Source: an uncultured Paraprevotella sp. (GTDB taxonomy: Bacteria > Bacteroidota > Bacteroidia > Bacteroidales > Bacteroidaceae). From it: a stretch of DNA of 42,343 nt. Positions 1 through 6,680 of the stretch are shown in pieces. Under the pieces are notes generated by a model. It saw only the letters and a list, made by a program, of their open reading frames with translations. It ran no database searches and was not told the origin of the DNA. The DNA lies in assembly GCA_944319925.1 (NCBI GenBank), contig CALUFQ010000026.1, positions 1 to 42,343 of the forward strand. Reading direction: 5' to 3'. Position numbers and translations under genes: made by a program. Each line of letters begins with the position of its first letter. Position 1 is the first letter of the stretch.

Positions 1-290
1 TGTTGCCGCTCCACGAGGTAGCCGTCCGGGGTGAGTAGCTCCACGTAGAGGATGCGGCTCAGGTCGGTCAGGGTGTGTTGGTCTCCGGCCCGCACGACAT
101 ATCCCTTGTACCAAATCGTGTCGCCGAGGAAATAGCAGGTGTTGTCCATGTGCAGATAGACTTTCTCCTGCGGCAAGCCGATACCGAAGTCCCTCACCTT
201 GTGGTAGAGGGAATCGGTGTCGGCTTGTGGCTGGGCCATATTTGGTATGGTGAGTATGGTGAAAACAAAAATGAACAGGAATGTTTTCAT
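1..290 (-). CDS. MG2-domain-like surface protein, N-terminal part only
   Basis: The frame starts at an ATG whose complement is at 288-290 and runs off the left edge without a stop, giving about 96 residues. The start (MKTFLFIFVFTILTIPNMAQ) is a good Sec signal peptide. Residues 40-65 (QEKVYLHMDNTCYFLGDTIW, then YKGYVV) match the opening of a large Bacteroidota family annotated as MG2/alpha-2-macroglobulin-like, sometimes with a C-terminal TonB plug-like domain. I infer an exported, envelope-associated protein. Function is unknown, and the C-terminal domains that would define the subfamily lie outside the window. The 119 bases to the next gene upstream contain no convincing TAnnTTTG box, so it could be read with that gene. 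Confidence 0.75.
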   Translation of the reverse strand, partial: MKTFLFIFVFTILTIPNMAQPQADTDSLYHKVRDFGIGLPQEKVYLHMDNTCYFLGDTIWYKGYVVRAGDQHTLTDLSRILYVELLTPDGYLVERQ

Positions 291-409
291 TGGTTGTGCT
301 GTTGTCAAAATGGTATTTTGAAAGTCATAATATGAAATGATTTGGTGATTGAAAAAACTCTTTTAGGACTTATTGATAGTATGACACGGGGAGATACTCT
401 AAGAATTGG

Positions 410-1081
410 TTAATATGCTCTAAATCCAGGATGTATCCATCTGGAGGTTTCAAAAACATAGGTAACACTACTATAGTGCATGATTTCGCATGTGAATGTC
501 ACATAAAGTTCGGAACCGCGAATGGAAAAACTAGTATTTGATGCTCCTACATGAAAACCGTTTCGTTCCATTTCTGAAGATAGAGAAAGTTGTCCTCCGA
601 CACTTACAGACGGACATTGATACCTGTTTCCATCATAGACTTGTGTCCAATGAACAGACCATGTTAAAGTTCCGTACGAAATATTGTTGGAAATGTTTAG
701 TGTTTCTGTGATTGTTTCTAATCGTTTGAATGGCATTCTGCGAGTTTGGTAAATAATTTCATTCTCAGTAGAATCTATAATTTCCATGGGAGCGGATACG
801 CAAGCTTTTATTAAAGCGATATTTTTGAATATTGTTTCCATTTCCTCCATGGAAGCTAATTCCGTTTCTGATTCAGTGATGAATTTTACATTGGGGATGC
901 CATATTGTTTTGCCATGGAGCGTAAGGTGGCGATTTCACTTGCGGAATATCGGTAAAAAGGTTGTTCGTTGCCTTCTATTTCATCTTGACTGCAACTCCA
1001 TACGGCAATGCCGCTGAAGATAATGATTGTGAGTGCGATGAAACTTTTCATTTTCTTTTTTAAGGATGTGTTGAATTTCAT
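410..1081 (-). CDS. Hypothetical lipoprotein (223 aa)
   Basis: Not recognised as a named family. A charged start, a hydrophobic stretch (about residues 13-27) and Cys30 in the setting AVWSC suggest a lipoprotein with a loose lipobox. Residues 45-125 look helical; the C-terminal 90 residues are rich in Ser/Thr/aromatics in alternating pattern and probably form a beta sandwich. The ATG at 1081 was kept over the internal ATG at 1051 because the bases just before it (ATTCATT) match those before the starts of the other two module-driven genes at 2668 and 4642. It is driven by promoter module A (1120-1151). Base composition is clearly more AT-rich than the core genes to the right. Confidence 0.6.
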   Translation of the reverse strand: MKFNTSLKKKMKSFIALTIIIFSGIAVWSCSQDEIEGNEQPFYRYSASEIATLRSMAKQYGIPNVKFITESETELASMEEMETIFKNIALIKACVSAPMEIIDSTENEIIYQTRRMPFKRLETITETLNISNNISYGTLTWSVHWTQVYDGNRYQCPSVSVGGQLSLSSEMERNGFHVGASNTSFSIRGSELYVTFTCEIMHYSSVTYVFETSRWIHPGFRAY

Positions 1082-1119
1082 AATGAATTAAGTTTAATGT
1101 GAATAATCTGATTTTGCTG

Positions 1120-1151
1120 CAAAATTACAGCTTCTGGATGTTTCCATCAAA
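1120..1151 (-). promoter_or_regulatory. Promoter module A
   Basis: On the minus strand TTTG (1148-1151), 20 bases, then TAATTTTG (1120-1127) fits the Bacteroides housekeeping promoter (TTTG at -33, TAnnTTTG at -7). The -7 box lies 39 bases before the lipoprotein ATG at 1081. A conserved ATTTGTCAAC sits just upstream (1159-1168), as in modules B and C. Confidence 0.7.
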
Positions 1152-1345
1152 TTTTTGGGTTGACAAATGGACTTTGAAACATGCTATGAATGAGTGACTT
1201 ATGCTTTCGGTTAAAGACGAACAGTTGAATTAACGTTTGCAGACGGTCGTTTCCTTTCAAAATGAGTTATTCCACGCCACATCAGGGCGTTTTCCAACGC
1301 CGCGTCAAAGTGGTTTCTCATGATGGTGCGTTTAAGACTGTACGA
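1120..1345 (-). repeat. Promoter-module repeat, copy A
   Basis: This block can be aligned by eye with 2694-2968, and its promoter-proximal part with 4684-4835. Conserved pieces on the plus strand include GTTGACAAAT, CTTATGCTTTC, and a stretch around 1230-1262 ending in CAAAATGAG. Its upstream end overlaps the last codons of the 100-aa membrane protein and contains ATGAGAAACCACTTT, the same start as the decayed lipoprotein in copy B, but 51 bases covering the signal peptide are missing. Confidence 0.6.
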
Positions 1346-1620
1346 TTGAGTGTGAGGACAATGGTTGCCGCAGCCAAAAGGAAAAGAAGTGATTTCATCC
1401 ACCGTCCATTCAAGCTCCAAATCAGTTCGAACCATCCGTAGGACATGAGCGGCAGGCCGTAAATCCGGAAGGGAGTGTTGTCGTCATGCAATCCTGCGAC
1501 GGGAAAGACCGGCTTCAAACGATAGATACCAATGGCTGCGCCATAAAGTATCAGAGGCAACAAAGCCCTGAAGATTGGCTTGATGTGGTTTGCTACGCTG
1601 TCTTGGGTCACTATTGTCAT
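1318..1620 (-). CDS. Small membrane protein (100 aa), unknown
   Basis: No family recognised. Two hydrophobic segments are visible: about residues 16-33 (FRALLPLILYGAAIGIYRL) and 74-90 (WMKSLLFLLAAATIVLTL). The region between them has several aromatic residues. It starts 21 bases after the preceding 80-aa membrane protein and is probably the last gene of the operon led by the lipoprotein at 2668. Its final codons lie inside repeat copy A, so the repeat may have supplied the present C-terminus. Confidence 0.5.
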   Translation of the reverse strand: MTIVTQDSVANHIKPIFRALLPLILYGAAIGIYRLKPVFPVAGLHDDNTPFRIYGLPLMSYGWFELIWSLNGRWMKSLLFLLAAATIVLTLNRTVLNAPS

Positions 1621-1641
1621 ATTAGTTTTATGATTTTATAT

Positions 1642-1884
1642 TCAATCTTGCGGGAAAACCCAAAAATCTCTGGAACAGGATGCATACAGACAAAAGAGGA
1701 GCAACCCTATGGCGATGACATAATAACCCACTCTCGCCCACTGCGACCTTGGCCTGAACATCGGTGCGCCGATAGAAAAGAGAATGATGGCCAGGTTGTT
1801 CCTTTCTGTCAACAAGTAAAGTCCCCAGCACAATGTACCAATTGCCCAAGTCCAAGAAAGGGCTTCTATGATTTTATCTTTCAT
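1642..1884 (-). CDS. Small membrane protein (80 aa), unknown
   Basis: No family recognised. Hydrophobic segments at about residues 10-26 (WTWAIGTLCWGLYLLTE) and 52-70 (GYYVIAIGLLLFCLYASC) suggest two membrane helices around a short basic loop. Its ATG overlaps by one base (TAATG) with the stop of an open frame that continues the upstream lipoprotein gene in the -1 frame. This implies it was once, or still is, translationally coupled to that gene. Confidence 0.5.
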   Translation of the reverse strand: MKDKIIEALSWTWAIGTLCWGLYLLTERNNLAIILFSIGAPMFRPRSQWARVGYYVIAIGLLLFCLYASCSRDFWVFPQD

Positions 1885-2038
1885 TAGAATTGTACGACAG
1901 TATTTCCTTTCTTATCATATATTATGGTATTGGTTTTTGGCGGGTCTCCCGGCATATCTCCTGGCATGGTTATGGTTTTCACTGTAATTCCCCCTTTTCT
2001 TGCGGCTGTATGAATTTTACTCGAAACATCAGATACAA

Positions 2039-2668
2039 TCAGCCTGCTGCTGTACACGCTGCAGTATATAGTACTCCAACGGCCGGTGGAAAAGTAACCG
2101 ATATCCCCATGCTGATAACACCAGCTACGGCAAGTTGCATAGATGTTGTGTGTGAATGTTGTTCGTAATAATCTAAGGCACCGTCAGAATTTGTATAGGT
2201 TGTGGTTTGCGTCTGTCCCCAATAATCGTATTCTGTCACACTTTCATAATTTTCTCCCTTCTCAATGGTTTCATAAATAGAACGTTTGCGAGGAAATGAG
2301 TTCATACTAAAGTCTGTTGGATACAATTCTCCGTTCACGACAAACAAAGTACCGTTTTCTATCAATCGGTTATTCTCAGCAATACCTCTTACAAAAATTC
2401 TAAAAAGCCGATCTGAGATTTTCAATTCTTTCCCTGATGTAGCCGTTAAAACAAGTAACCCGTTTTTGACTTCTACATAAGGCTTTATACGTTTGTTGGC
2501 CTTTGTTAGAATTTCAATGTCTTCAGAGGGAATATCTGTCAAGTCAAGGAATTTCTCCTCTGTTATATTTGCAGCTTGCGAATGAGGAGATAGAACGTCC
2601 GTATTATTACACCCTGTCGCTAACAAAAGTGCTAAAAGCAAACTAATTAAATTACATGTTTTTTTCAT
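2039..2668 (-). CDS. Hypothetical lipoprotein (209 aa), probably frameshifted near its 3' end
   Basis: Clear lipoprotein signal: MKKTCNLISLLLALLLATGC, with lipobox LATGC and acylated Cys20. The mature part has no recognised domain; the end is a hydrophobic, Gly/Ala-rich stretch (about residues 180-209). The present frame stops at 2039, but the -1 frame remains open from there to 1884 for 52 more sensible codons and ends in a TAATG overlap with the next gene. That pattern suggests a one-base loss (true, or a sequencing error) and an original length near 260 residues. It is driven by promoter module B and probably heads an operon with the two small membrane proteins downstream. Confidence 0.6.
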   Translation of the reverse strand: MKKTCNLISLLLALLLATGCNNTDVLSPHSQAANITEEKFLDLTDIPSEDIEILTKANKRIKPYVEVKNGLLVLTATSGKELKISDRLFRIFVRGIAENNRLIENGTLFVVNGELYPTDFSMNSFPRKRSIYETIEKGENYESVTEYDYWGQTQTTTYTNSDGALDYYEQHSHTTSMQLAVAGVISMGISVTFPPAVGVLYTAACTAAG

Positions 2669-2693
2669 AATTCATTCTTTTTAGATTTCACTA

Positions 2694-2725
2694 CAAAATT
2701 AATGCTTCCGATTGTTTCCGCCAAA
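2694..2725 (-). promoter_or_regulatory. Promoter module B
   Basis: On the minus strand TTTG (2722-2725), 20 bases, TAATTTTG (2694-2701). The -7 box lies 26 bases from the ATG at 2668. The upstream ATTTGTCAAC is at 2733-2742. Layout is the same as modules A and C. Confidence 0.7.
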
Positions 2726-2833
2726 TTCTCAAGTTGACAAATGGATTTTGAAACATATTATGGTTGAACAACTTATGCTTTCGGTCATAGACGAACAGTT
2801 GAATTGATGTTTGCAGACGGTCGTTTCCTTACA

Positions 2834-2947
2834 AAATGAGTTGTCCCCCGCCACAATCAAGGCATTTTCCAGGGCCGCATCTTCCGTGTAGGCGCATCCC
2901 GTGAACAGGCATAAGGCGGTGCATCCCCATAAAAAGTGGTTTCTCAT
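2834..2947 (-). pseudogene. Decayed lipoprotein gene start
   Basis: From the ATG at 2947 the frame reads a classic lipoprotein signal, MRNHFLWGCTALCLFTGC, then AYTEDAALENALIVAGDN. The segment AALE.AL..AGDN resembles the beginning of a common Bacteroides lipoprotein family (typically followed by RAELEKVL), but similarity stops there and the frame runs on into promoter-repeat DNA. I read this as a 5' remnant left when the module was copied. A short functional peptide cannot be excluded. Confidence 0.4.
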
Positions 2948-3024
2948 GATGGTACGTTTAACGACTGTACAAATAAGGATGCGTCACCGACCAGCCCTAA
3001 TGGCGCAGGACGGTGACGCTCCGT

Positions 3025-3627
3025 TTATTCCAAAGTGATTTGTTTCTGCAACTTCACACTCTTGCTCGACCTTTCAATTTTGGTCAATTGGAAAACGCCC
3101 AGCAAGAAACTTCCGACAGGATCGTACACGATGCGGCCTTCTTTCTCTGCTACGCAAGGCACAGTGACCGTCTTCCCTTGACAGGCATATTGCATGTCTA
3201 TCACGACCATCCCTTTCTGCACCGCCGAGTCAAGGTGCGCCCGTGCGGTGAGAACGAAAGGATAGCTGATGCCTTGCGTGTCGCACATTTCCCGGAGTTG
3301 GCCCAAGGTCACGAACCCCTCCTCCTTCATCGCGGACGTGTAGGTGCGGTCTGCGGTCAATTCCTTTTTCACGCTTTCCAGTTTCTCCGCCGTGTCGATT
3401 TCCCCTTTGTAGGTGTAGCCCATGAAGAGCACCTTGTCCTTCGCTCCTGACTTTTGCATTTCCAAGGAGAGCCGTTGTGCATAGGCCACACTCTCTATCC
3501 AATCTTTGGGGTTTGCGTTCCATAACGCTTCCAGATTGCCGGATGTCTTTTCTTGCAGATGCTGCGCCTTGATTGATTGGGCGCACACAAGAAGCGGAAA
3601 GATCAACAAAAACATCTTCTTTCGCAT
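3025..3627 (-). CDS. Hypothetical secreted protein (200 aa), paralogue of the upstream lipoprotein
   Basis: The start MRKKMFLLIFPLLVCAQSIKAQ at 3627 is a good signal peptide. An ATG 36 bases upstream (3663) would overlap the previous gene and place a polar stretch before the signal, so it was not chosen. The body aligns with residues about 50-195 of the upstream 328-aa lipoprotein: shared spacing of Y(T/E)YKG, a helix with VK..L, TIG/TLGQ(L/I)R..C near the middle, then GM.VI followed by VA.K(E/D)G.I.Y. Function is unknown. It lies 28 bases downstream of the 328-aa gene, so the two probably form one transcript from promoter C. Confidence 0.6.
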   Translation of the reverse strand: MRKKMFLLIFPLLVCAQSIKAQHLQEKTSGNLEALWNANPKDWIESVAYAQRLSLEMQKSGAKDKVLFMGYTYKGEIDTAEKLESVKKELTADRTYTSAMKEEGFVTLGQLREMCDTQGISYPFVLTARAHLDSAVQKGMVVIDMQYACQGKTVTVPCVAEKEGRIVYDPVGSFLLGVFQLTKIERSSKSVKLQKQITLE

Positions 3628-3655
3628 AACTGTAACTTTTGATTGCGTATTAATT

Positions 3656-4642
3656 CTAATCATTTACTATCCTGTGGGTTTCCGTTCCGGTTTCTCCATC
3701 AGCTCCACCGGAGATGGTGAAGCCGACTTTATTAAATGTCAATTCCACCGTGGCCAGGGCTGAATAGGCATATCCCCATGCAAACGTATGAAATTTGGTT
3801 GAATCAATAATCCCACCTGTGGTTTGGATGTCCGCAGTTCCACTCCAACCTATTAAAGTATGATATTGGGCATACATATCAACCGCTCTTAAAACGCCAT
3901 CTCGGTAGAAGCTTGATTCGCAAAAGAATTCATACGACATTACGGATAGTCCCCAAAAAGTTGTTCCTGATCCCGAATAATAGAAAACAGGAGCATACGG
4001 GTCGCTTTCAGTTCTCTTCTTTATTCTGGGTATATTAGTTTCAATTTCAGTTGAGGCCGTGGGGTTGTCTTCCAATAGATAGTAGCCAATGGTTTCATAT
4101 AATATACTACCATCTTTGTGAGCTACGGCTGTTGAAGTGTAGCTATTGCCATTATAATTCCATGTGCATTCTATCACTTCCATTCCTATTTGAAGGCTGT
4201 CATCAAGGACTTTACTTACGGAGTCCAGTTTCATAGGAATGCCCGCTTCAGCACACCGTTGTCTTATCTCCCCGATTGTGACAATCTCGTATTTTTTATT
4301 TGCCAAGTCACTGTAGAGCACAATATAGGCATTATCACCGCATAATTTATCTTTTACTTCTACTAGGTCCTGTTCAGATAATATGGAACCTTTATATTCG
4401 TAGCTTTCAAGATAGATTGATGCTGATTTTGCATTGCGGGTTTTTATGGCTTTTGCACCATGGAATTTCAATGCATACTCCATTTGCTCGGGCCAAGTTG
4501 TTGGACGGTAATCGGAAGCCTCATGATTTGGCGTGTTTGATGCGTCTGTGAAAGAGTATTCTGGCATCAACTCATTCGTACAGGAACTTAATCCCCAAAA
4601 ACCGATTGCCATGAAGGCAAATAAGCGAATCTCTTTTTTCAT
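3656..4642 (-). CDS. Hypothetical lipoprotein (328 aa)
   Basis: Lipoprotein signal MKKEIRLFAFMAIGFWGLSSC, Cys21 in LSSC. Residues about 50-195 form a domain repeated in the downstream 200-aa protein. Residues about 215-328 are a separate, aromatic- and Gly-rich, probably beta region (YYSGSGTTFWGLSV ... GFTISGGADGETGTETHR). Function is unknown; localisation to the outer membrane or its inner face is inferred. It is the first gene after promoter module C and is AT-rich relative to the core genes. Confidence 0.6.
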   Translation of the reverse strand: MKKEIRLFAFMAIGFWGLSSCTNELMPEYSFTDASNTPNHEASDYRPTTWPEQMEYALKFHGAKAIKTRNAKSASIYLESYEYKGSILSEQDLVEVKDKLCGDNAYIVLYSDLANKKYEIVTIGEIRQRCAEAGIPMKLDSVSKVLDDSLQIGMEVIECTWNYNGNSYTSTAVAHKDGSILYETIGYYLLEDNPTASTEIETNIPRIKKRTESDPYAPVFYYSGSGTTFWGLSVMSYEFFCESSFYRDGVLRAVDMYAQYHTLIGWSGTADIQTTGGIIDSTKFHTFAWGYAYSALATVELTFNKVGFTISGGADGETGTETHRIVND

Positions 4643-4683
4643 AATGATTCTTTTTAGTTATAAATGATATTAAACCTTCACCG

Positions 4684-4715
4684 CAAAATTACAGTTCCTA
4701 GATGTTCCTACCAAA
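4684..4715 (-). promoter_or_regulatory. Promoter module C
   Basis: On the minus strand TTTG (4712-4715), 20 bases, TAATTTTG (4684-4691), 42 bases before the ATG at 4642. The conserved ATTTGTCAACCCG stretch is at 4720-4732. The module's similarity to A and B continues to about 4835. Confidence 0.7.
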
Positions 4716-4835
4716 TTTTCGGGTTGACAAATGTATTTTTGAATACATTGTGAATAAATAACTTATGCTTTCTACTATAGGCAAATCGTTGAATTGATGT
4801 TTGCAGGCGGATGTTTCCGTTCAAAATGAGTATCC
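4684..4835 (-). repeat. Promoter-module repeat, copy C
   Basis: Shares with A and B the promoter, GTTGACAAAT, CTTATGCTTTC, GTTGAATTGATGTTTGCAG and CAAAATGAG. The lipoprotein-start remnant present in A and B is absent; similarity ends where the dispersed repeat at 4855 begins. Confidence 0.55.
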
Positions 4836-4854
4836 CGGCCAGAAGAATGCACTT

Positions 4855-5006
4855 TCTTTGCTGCGATGGATTTTGTAATCCTGCGCAACTGAGGGGCGAA
4901 TTCCCGAATCCTTGGGGGTCGTAAGGGCTTACATGTGGCAGGCACTGTTTCGTGCAAAAATGTGGAAAGCTTTTTTCGGGTTGAAAATCCTGATACTCAA
5001 TTGAGG
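4855..5006. repeat. Dispersed intergenic repeat (family 2), copy 1
   Basis: Blocks TGCGATGGATTTTG..AATCC, GAATTCCCGAATCCTTGGGG, CGTAAGGGCTTA and AATCCTGATACTCAATTG recur in the same order at 10740-11010 and 41856-42080. No coding potential was recognised. Confidence 0.55.
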
Positions 5007-5018
5007 GTGTAGCAAAAT

Positions 5019-5158
5019 AAACTCCTCCACCTTGCAGGGGAGGTGGCGCGAAGCGGCGGAGGGGTCTTATGTCCACAAAGACATACTTTATGTGTGTGTC
5101 CGTGGGTGTGAAACCCCTCAGGCCCGTTGGGCCAGCTCCCCTACAAGGCGGAGCAGTT
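5019..5158. repeat. Large imperfect palindrome (family 1), copy 1, short form
   Basis: The left arm starts AAACTCCTCCACCTTGCAGG and includes GGTGGCGCGAAGCGGCGGAG; the right arm ends CTACAAGGCGGAGCAGTT and is its approximate reverse complement (arms about 55 bases). The centre is short and holds a single self-complementary core (ACATA..TATGT, around 5091-5104). It lies just downstream of the HTH-regulator gene stop (5217), so it could form an RNA hairpin at the end of that transcript. Confidence 0.65.
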
Positions 5159-5216
5159 CCTTCTCGCAGGTTTTGATACACCCTTGACAAAGCAGTTCCG
5201 CTTTGCCGGGGACAGT

Positions 5217-6680
5217 TCATTGTGGTGAAGGGATGTCTTTCCCGCTTAGTTTCAGTTCGATGCGGACCCGCCTTTTGGAGACGCTGCTTTTGGTGCGCGC
5301 CATGAGGGTGGCGATGTCCGTGGGACGGACTTCCAGCCGGAAGAAGCAGCAATACACGGTGTCTTCCTCCGTCAGTCCCGGCGTGATGTCCATCAGTCCA
5401 GTGGCGAAGCGGTTGAAGCACCTGTCCATCTCGGCCAGGAATGCTTTTTGGCGGTCTGTGGCGACGAGCAAGCCGTCGAAGTCTTCCTTTTGCGGTTTGT
5501 GCGGGTTGCCGGGTGCGGGCAAACGGCGGCCGACGGGCATATCGTAGAGGTGGCTGCGGCGGATGTCCGCTTCGGTCTCCGTCCATTCGCGTTGTTTCTG
5601 TTCGAGCTGTTTGCGCAGGTTTTCCATTTCCTCCATTTGTCGGGAAAGGTCTTCCAACCGCTGGCTTTTGTTGTGCAGGAGTTCCGCCATCTCTTTCAGT
5701 TTGCGTTCCCGTTGCGCCAATTCCTCCATTTGCCGCGTTTTCTCTTGGATTTGATGTCGCAGGGATGCCGAGTCCTCTTTTTCCCGTTCCAGGATTTGGA
5801 TGGCTTGTTCCTTTTGGTATAGGATTGTCCGGATGCGGTCTAATTCGTGTCGGCGGCGGTATTCGGCGGCAGTGTAAATGCCACCGCCGAGTAGGAGGGC
5901 GAATGCAACCAGAATAGCAGACAACCATCGTTGTTGTAAATCTTTAGTGGCATTGAATTCTTCTTCCCGCAAGTTCTGCTCCCGAGTCATGCGATTGGTG
6001 TAGGAAATCAACTCTTGTGTCCACATACTGTCCTGTTGTTGCAAGGCTAAATATGCGTATTGACAGCCCATATTTTTCCCTTCCTGAATGGCCAGCCACT
6101 TCAACGCTTCCGCTTGCCATACGTTTGTAGTGTCTGCAGCTAATCGTTGTAAGTCAAAAGACAAGGAATCCGGCAAGATACCCTTTTGCAACATCTTGCC
6201 CGAGACTGCCAGCAACCGTTTTTGTTCCAAGCCTGTGGTCAAATCGCTTCGGAATCCTTTTACCATAGCTATTGAATCCGCTTTTTGCAAGTGGAATAAA
6301 GCCTGAGCATATACTCCGTTTTGGTAGGCGATGTCGGAAAGTCCTGTTAAGGCGATGAATTGGGCGGTGTCAAGCGAATGTCTTTGGGCGAAATCCCGGA
6401 TTTTTTCAAAGTTTTCTTTTGCATCCTGAAGTCTATGGTTCATGAAATAAATTTTCCCTTCACCATACATGGCTTTCCACCAATAGGGGATGCTGTCAGC
6501 CTCACGTGCTGACCCGGAGGAGATATTGTAATACAAGAGGGCTTGCGTCATATCTCCGCGTTCCATGCACTCTTCTGCGTATGTGTAAGCTTCTGCCGTC
6601 CACGAAGCTTTATTTGCCGTGCAACCCAATAAGGAAAAGGCAATCAAAAGAATAGCTCCTATTTTCTTATATTCTATCAT
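5217..6680 (-). CDS. TPR / coiled-coil membrane regulator with C-terminal HTH
   Basis: A member of the Bacteroidota TPR-transmembrane-HTH regulators (487 aa). The start has a lipobox-like LLGC (Cys20). Residues 30-215 are TPR-like helices; 253-271 (LSAILVAFALLLGGGIYTA) is a membrane helix; 275-375 is a strong coiled coil rich in Glu/Gln/Arg. Residues 436-476 (LTEEDTVYCCFFRLEVRPTD, then MARTKSSVSKRR) resemble the LuxR-like HTH that ends this family. The TPR part probably senses in the periplasm and the HTH acts in the cytoplasm, but DNA binding by a membrane-held protein is inferred. Its ATG overlaps the previous stop (ATGA), making it the last gene of the operon 9951-5217. Confidence 0.75.
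   Translation of the reverse strand: MIEYKKIGAILLIAFSLLGCTANKASWTAEAYTYAEECMERGDMTQALLYYNISSGSAREADSIPYWWKAMYGEGKIYFMNHRLQDAKENFEKIRDFAQRHSLDTAQFIALTGLSDIAYQNGVYAQALFHLQKADSIAMVKGFRSDLTTGLEQKRLLAVSGKMLQKGILPDSLSFDLQRLAADTTNVWQAEALKWLAIQEGKNMGCQYAYLALQQQDSMWTQELISYTNRMTREQNLREEEFNATKDLQQRWLSAILVAFALLLGGGIYTAAEYRRRHELDRIRTILYQKEQAIQILEREKEDSASLRHQIQEKTRQMEELAQRERKLKEMAELLHNKSQRLEDLSRQMEEMENLRKQLEQKQREWTETEADIRRSHLYDMPVGRRLPAPGNPHKPQKEDFDGLLVATDRQKAFLAEMDRCFNRFATGLMDITPGLTEEDTVYCCFFRLEVRPTDIATLMARTKSSVSKRRVRIELKLSGKDIPSPQ

Larger units (their letters stand above)
2694..2968 (-). repeat. Promoter-module repeat, copy B
   Basis: This is the longest copy. It holds the promoter, the conserved upstream stretch and a truncated lipoprotein start (2947 downward). 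It fills most of the 356-base gap between the genes ending at 3025 and starting at 2668; nothing else was seen in that gap. Confidence 0.6.

Noticed and set aside
4708-5928. 406-codon minus-strand frame overlapping the regulator gene
   Set aside because: Pro/Arg-rich out-of-frame reading of the coiled-coil region, running through the palindromic repeat.
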